NCBI GenBank assembly: GCA_947175335.1
Contig: CAMWMF010000010.1
Span: 1 to 64,000, forward strand
Length of the DNA stretch: 64,000 nucleotides
Direction: 5' to 3'
Source of the DNA: an uncultured Clostridia bacterium
Lineage (GTDB): Bacteria; Bacillota; Clostridia; Christensenellales; Pumilibacteraceae
The notes under the pieces are model-generated. The model did not search any database. It was not told where the DNA came from and worked only from the letters and a program-made list of their open reading frames with translations. The position numbers were made by a program, and so were the translations under genes. Of this stretch, positions 59,792 to 64,000 are shown one piece after another (the first letter of the stretch is position 1; every line of letters begins with the position of its first letter).

Positions 59792-60657
59792 TAGGATTAA
59801 GATCTAAACGTATTATTTCCGATACCGTAATTTACATCGTGCTTACGCTGCTTGTTGTTATATGGCTTTTCCCGTTAGTATGGATGATACTCAAAGCGTT
59901 TGACGTGCTTTGGACGGGGCCGTATTCGCCGACGATCTTCCCCGAAATGATGGGAATGACCAACTTCAAAAACTTGTTCGGCGGCGAGGGCTACCAAAAC
60001 TATCCTTACGGTCAGTGGCTGTTGAACACCTTCTTTGTAGCGTTGGGTTCGTGCGTTATTTCCACGCTTTTGACCCTTATGGTGTCCTTTGCGCTTTCCC
60101 GTCTTCGCTTTAAGGCGAGAAAGAAGCTTATGAACATAGCGCTTATCTTGGGCTTGTTCCCCGGCTTCCTTTCTATTATAGCGTTGTTGTACATCTTTAC
60201 CGAGTTTAACCTTGACAACAGCCTTTTCGGACTTACGCTCGCTTATTCGCTGGCTTCGGGTATGGGCTACTACGTCGTAAAAGGATTTTTCGACACGGTG
60301 CCCATTGCAATCGACGAGGCGGCGCGTATAGACGGCGCAACCAAAAACCGCATTTTCTGGCGGATGATAATTCCGCTCAGTAAGCCGATAATCATTTATA
60401 CGATACTTACTGCGTTTATCGGACCGTGGTGCGACTTTATTCTCGCTAAGGTCTTGATAAATCCGAGTGCGGTCGAAAACTTCACCGTTGCCATAGGTAT
60501 TCAGCAGTGGCTGGCCACAGACGATAACGTAATCAGTAGAAAGTTTGCTCAGTTCTGTGCGGGCGGCACGCTTATTTCCGTACCCATCGTTTTGCTCTAC
60601 ATGATTATGCAAAAGTTCTATGTTGCGGGCATTACCGGCGGCGCGGCAAAAGGTTAA
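59788..60657 (+). CDS. malG: Maltodextrin ABC permease MalG
   Basis: This 289-residue permease has six helices and the EAA loop (IDEAARIDGATKNRIFWRMIIP). Its start overlaps the malF stop, so translation is coupled. No ATPase gene is present in this operon; a shared MsmX-type ATPase elsewhere is usual in Firmicutes. Confidence 0.93.
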   Translation: MIGLRSKRIISDTVIYIVLTLLVVIWLFPLVWMILKAFDVLWTGPYSPTIFPEMMGMTNFKNLFGGEGYQNYPYGQWLLNTFFVALGSCVISTLLTLMVSFALSRLRFKARKKLMNIALILGLFPGFLSIIALLYIFTEFNLDNSLFGLTLAYSLASGMGYYVVKGFFDTVPIAIDEAARIDGATKNRIFWRMIIPLSKPIIIYTILTAFIGPWCDFILAKVLINPSAVENFTVAIGIQQWLATDDNVISRKFAQFCAGGTLISVPIVLLYMIMQKFYVAGITGGAAKG

Positions 60658-60677
60658 TCTACTATTTTGCACTTCTG

Positions 60678-60705
60678 GCAGCATACGGCTATTGCCGTGT
60701 GCTGC
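60678..60705 (+). other. Intergenic hairpin after malG
   Basis: GCAGCATACGGC (60678-60689) pairs with GCCGTGTGCTGC (60694-60705) with one G-T pair. It lacks a T tract, so it may stabilise mRNA more than end it. Confidence 0.65.
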
Positions 60706-60771
60706 TTGTGGTGTATAGCATTTGTTTACTTACAACCCAAGTTTTTTAAAACATTTTCATTCGGTGATTAA

Positions 60772-62562
60772 ATGAAAAAGAACATACTGAAAAAGATATT
60801 TTCGGCTGTTGCGGCGGTCGCCGTGGCTACCGTTATGCCACTTTCCGCTATCGGCTGCGGCAATGACGGGCCGACATGGACTCCGCCGCAAAATACCGAC
60901 GAGTATAATATCCCGCAAGACTATGCGCGGACGTATTACGAGGTTTTTGTTCGCTCTTTCTCTGACGGCAACGGCGACGGAATAGGGGATTTGCAGGGTT
61001 TGATCAAAAACCTTGACTACCTTAACGACGGCGACGATTCCACAATGACCGATCTCGGCGTAAACGGCATTTGGCTTATGCCCATCAACAAATCCGGCTC
61101 GTACCATAAGTACGACGTTATCGATTACTACCAAATAGACGACGAGTACGGCACGCTGGACGACTTTAAGCAGCTTGTGGAGGAGTGCGAAAAGCGCGGC
61201 ATTTGGATACAAATGGATTTGGTGCTCAACCATACGTCCAATCAGCATGCTTGGTTCAAGGCCGCTGTGGCGTCGGCAAAGGCGGGCAAGCGCCCCACTA
61301 CCGACAAGGCAATGAAAAAGTACGTCTTTCAAGTGAGCGAAGACATGCCGACGGACAAGGGAACGTGGCACAAGGTAGCAGGAACAAACTATTGGTATCT
61401 CGGCAATTTCAGCGGCAGTATGCCCGACCTCAATCTCGACAACGAGGAGGTCAGGGCGGAAATACTCACTATTGTGGAGTACTGGCTCAAAAAGGGCGTG
61501 CGCTCCTTCCGTTTAGACGCGGTGCCTTGGGCGTACAATACCAGTGCGAACTATAATCAGGAAAACGGCGAGTTTTGGTCTTGGTTCTGTCAAAACTGCG
61601 ATAGACTGGGTAGGCAGGTATACGGCGAAAGCACGCCCGATCTTCCTGTCTACTGCTACAACGTAGGCGAAGTTTGGGGCGGTGGTTCGGATTCCATCAA
61701 ATCGTTTTTCCGCACGGGCATGAGTTGCTTCAATTACGAAATGGCTGCTGCTTATAACAAAGGGTTCTCCGGTGCGGTAAACGGCAACGACAGAGCTTAT
61801 TCGTACGTGACCAAGCAAGTGCGCAATCAGCAGGACGCGCTTGCCGTAGATCCCAACGCGCTGCTCAGCAACTTCCTTTCTTGTCACGACAACAATAGGA
61901 GCGCGGGCAATCATTTCGGCTTTGACGTAGCAAAAATCAAGCAAGCCGCGGCGCTGTATTTGCTTTCCGCCGGCAATGCGTACATTTACTACGGCGAGGA
62001 AATAGGCGCGGCGGGCGAAAAGTACGGCGACAACGAGCCCGATTCCAATATGCGTATGCCGTTTAATTGGGGTGATGCGAGCAAAGGTATAACCACCAAT
62101 CCGCCGCAAACCAATTACGAAGGCACGCAAGAGTTGGGTAGCTGGGCGTCGCAAACCAACAACGAAAATTCCATTCTTACTTTTTACCGCGAAACTATTA
62201 AAATTCGCAATCGCTTCCCCGAAATTGCGCGCGGCGTGATGAAGCAGTACGCGCTTGACGCCAACAGCGGTTTGGGCGATCCCGACGAAATACTGGAAGC
62301 TTCCGGCAAAAAGTATTTGGACAGCGTTAACAAGCTTAACGACAACGTAGCAATCTACACCATTACTTACAAGGATAATACGTTGTTGTTCTTCCACAAC
62401 CTCAGTGAAGAAAAGGACGCCACCATTGATGTATCGGCGTTTGCCGGATACGAAATTACGGCGTCGCTCAAAACTCGCAGCGGAAGTGCTACGCTTACCG
62501 GCGCCTCGCTCGGTTTGCCTGCGGGCGCGGTAGCCGTTTTGGCCTTGCCCAAAGCCGCATAA
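60772..62562 (+). CDS. Alpha-amylase-family lipoprotein (GH13)
   Basis: This 596-residue enzyme is tethered by a lipobox (LSAIGC, Cys near 29). All GH13 core motifs are present: region I DLVLNHTS, region II FRLDAV with the nucleophile Asp, region III with the acid Glu in NVGEVWG, and region IV LSCHDNN. It should cleave alpha-1,4 glucans at the cell surface, feeding MalEFG. A small beta domain ends the chain. A hairpin and 114 bases separate it from malG. Confidence 0.92.
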   Translation: MKKNILKKIFSAVAAVAVATVMPLSAIGCGNDGPTWTPPQNTDEYNIPQDYARTYYEVFVRSFSDGNGDGIGDLQGLIKNLDYLNDGDDSTMTDLGVNGIWLMPINKSGSYHKYDVIDYYQIDDEYGTLDDFKQLVEECEKRGIWIQMDLVLNHTSNQHAWFKAAVASAKAGKRPTTDKAMKKYVFQVSEDMPTDKGTWHKVAGTNYWYLGNFSGSMPDLNLDNEEVRAEILTIVEYWLKKGVRSFRLDAVPWAYNTSANYNQENGEFWSWFCQNCDRLGRQVYGESTPDLPVYCYNVGEVWGGGSDSIKSFFRTGMSCFNYEMAAAYNKGFSGAVNGNDRAYSYVTKQVRNQQDALAVDPNALLSNFLSCHDNNRSAGNHFGFDVAKIKQAAALYLLSAGNAYIYYGEEIGAAGEKYGDNEPDSNMRMPFNWGDASKGITTNPPQTNYEGTQELGSWASQTNNENSILTFYRETIKIRNRFPEIARGVMKQYALDANSGLGDPDEILEASGKKYLDSVNKLNDNVAIYTITYKDNTLLFFHNLSEEKDATIDVSAFAGYEITASLKTRSGSATLTGASLGLPAGAVAVLALPKAA

Positions 62563-62720
62563 TAGTTTTGGGGCAGGTATCGACTAAAATCGACTTTATC
62601 GCTACTATTCACATAAACGCACCCGGTATTATCTATACTTTAAATATACACTTTCCGCGTAAGCTATGGGTGCGGCGCGGAACATAACAAATCGTTAATA
62701 AACAATATAGGAGGTAAATA

Positions 62721-64000
62721 ATGACAAAACAGACAACAACCAAGCAAACGTGGCTTAAACTGCTTTTGGCGTTTATAGTTACTTTGCTTATAGTAGCCTT
62801 TGCTCTGCCGCTTGCCGCTTGTAGCGGGAATAGCGACGACAATGGCAACGACGAGGACAATGGTCCTATTCCCGATGGTTATGCACGCATCACGATTAAC
62901 TATTTCAGACCGGCGGGCGACTATGAAGACTGGAATTTGTGGATATGGTCGGCCGGCAAGGAAGGTGCGGCTTATCAATTCAAAAACAATACCGTCAAAA
63001 TAGCGGGCGAGAATTTTAAAACCGCCGTTGTCACCATTCCGGTAGACCTTACCGAATCCGATGCCGTCGGCTTTATCGTTCGTAAGGGTGAATGGTCGGC
63101 AAAAGACCCCGATATGGACCGCTTTATCCCTGCGAGTAAGATTGTGGACAGTCGTGTCACTATATATCTTGCGCAAGCTCGCGAAGGTATATATTACGAC
63201 GCGCAAGAGGCGGTCGACGCAGCAACTTCCAATATGATTACGGCAGCCGCTTTCCGCAACTTTAAGACGCTTAGCATTGTTACCGCGGCTAAGATTTCAA
63301 AGAAGTCGCACTTTAAAGTATACGACGAAGCCGACAATGTTGTAGCCGAGCTTAACTGCGCGGAAACAACTACCTACAACAACAAGACCAATGCTACGAT
63401 TAAGTTTGATGAGGCTGTATCGCTTACCAAGTCCTACCGCATTGCGGACGAACCTGCAGCGGGCTTTGATAAGATGGTCAACTTTGTAGGCCGCAACGTC
63501 AATATGGCGTCGCTGTACGACACCGTCGATTTTAAAAACAAATATCTTTACGATGGCGAGCTTGGCGTTGAATATACAGCAGAGGCGTCCACGTTCAGAG
63601 TTTGGTCGCCTGTAGCTTCCGATCTTAAGCTCAACATTTACGACGCAGGCGAGGGCGGCACTGCCACCACTACCGCTATGACTCAGGGCGAAAAGGGCTT
63701 GTGGACGGCTACCGTCAATCAAGATCTTGATGGCAAGTATTACACCTATACCGTTACCGCTCGCGGCACGACCAAAGAGGTCGTGGACCCGTATGCGAGA
63801 AGCGCGGGCAGAAACGGCGTGCGCGGCATGATACTAAATCTTGACGCAACCAACCCCGATGGCTGGGATGAGCAGGAAGAGCCCACGCTCGGTTCTTACT
63901 CCGAGGCCGTTATTTACGAGGCGCATCTCCGCGACCTTACCATCAATCCCAATTCCGGTGTTTCGGCAGCCAACCGCGGCAAGTTCCTCGGTCTTACCGA
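62721..64000 (+). CDS. Pullulanase-type lipoprotein, 3' end cut by window
   Basis: The frame from ATG 62721 (after TAGGAGG at 62708-62714) stays open to the end of the window, about 426 codons. The product has a lipoprotein signal (LPLAAC), a region resembling carbohydrate-binding module 41 (INYFRPAGDYEDWNLWIW), a middle beta domain, and the type I pullulanase segment that begins YDGELGVEY-x6-FRVWSP, then VIYEAHLRDLT. The catalytic GH13 barrel is beyond the window. It should remove alpha-1,6 branches from starch fragments. Confidence 0.88.
   Translation, partial: MTKQTTTKQTWLKLLLAFIVTLLIVAFALPLAACSGNSDDNGNDEDNGPIPDGYARITINYFRPAGDYEDWNLWIWSAGKEGAAYQFKNNTVKIAGENFKTAVVTIPVDLTESDAVGFIVRKGEWSAKDPDMDRFIPASKIVDSRVTIYLAQAREGIYYDAQEAVDAATSNMITAAAFRNFKTLSIVTAAKISKKSHFKVYDEADNVVAELNCAETTTYNNKTNATIKFDEAVSLTKSYRIADEPAAGFDKMVNFVGRNVNMASLYDTVDFKNKYLYDGELGVEYTAEASTFRVWSPVASDLKLNIYDAGEGGTATTTAMTQGEKGLWTATVNQDLDGKYYTYTVTARGTTKEVVDPYARSAGRNGVRGMILNLDATNPDGWDEQEEPTLGSYSEAVIYEAHLRDLTINPNSGVSAANRGKFLGLT

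Overview
The window reads as one end of a metagenome-assembled contig from an uncultured, probably gut-dwelling member of the Clostridia (Bacillota). The reasons are the many MKKK-type lipoproteins with a Cys lipobox, sigma-A promoters close to TTGACA-17-TATAAT, AGGAGG ribosome sites, a SipW/TasA-type secretion locus, no outer-membrane genes, and Clostridia-like FeoA/FeoA/FeoB, Pot, MalEFG and SecA proteins. Lineage below class is inference. Bases 1-60 are near-pure C and look like a contig-end sequencing artefact.

Layout. 63-3177: two paralogous lipoproteins with near-identical 5' regions; the second promoter has a G10 tract between -35 and -10. 3251-6608: ferrous-iron uptake operon feoA-feoA-feoB plus a small Cys-rich membrane protein. 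6744-7694: zinc-ribbon protein and flavodoxin-like protein. 7716-7934: structured repeat, second copy at 20652-20873. 8126-13163: polyamine regulator and potABCD-type ABC operon. 13338-18682: mnmG, a DUF1624 membrane protein, an acyl-CoA ligase-like enzyme and a metallo-beta-lactamase-fold hydrolase. 18822-20591: zinc-ribbon membrane protein. 21041-23090: TM1266-like regulator with a binding protein and permease. 23142-27549: P-type ATPase with a PKT-repeat N-terminus, orphan response regulator, upp.

27937-36576 is the most distinctive block: a SipW-like signal peptidase with a long basic cytoplasmic tail, a 1691-residue secreted protein with InlB-type repeats, and two small TasA/camelysin-like proteins, all three with SipW-type signal sequences. 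It is followed by secA. 39922-44609 holds a DUF2828 vWA protein (minus strand) whose 5' end is disrupted by a heptamer repeat, an odd 115-nt tRNA-like gene, prfB, tsaD and a membrane protein. 44649-49876: XRE repressor divergent from a BspA-like leucine-rich lipoprotein across paired operators, a TetR regulator, and a degenerate amidase. 50004-52523: copper ATPase fused to a CopZ-like domain that has its own ribosome site. 52664-56518: large anchored protein of unknown function. 56762-64000: maltodextrin operon malE-malF-malG, alpha-amylase lipoprotein and a pullulanase that runs off the end; no dedicated ATPase is encoded.

Two genome-level traits stand out. Several genes have a sigma-A -10 box only 6-10 nt before the start codon and no Shine-Dalgarno, so they are probably leaderless, while neighbours have strong ribosome sites. 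Short dispersed repeats fill many intergenic gaps and in two places extend into gene ends (mnmG 3' end, DUF2828 5' end).
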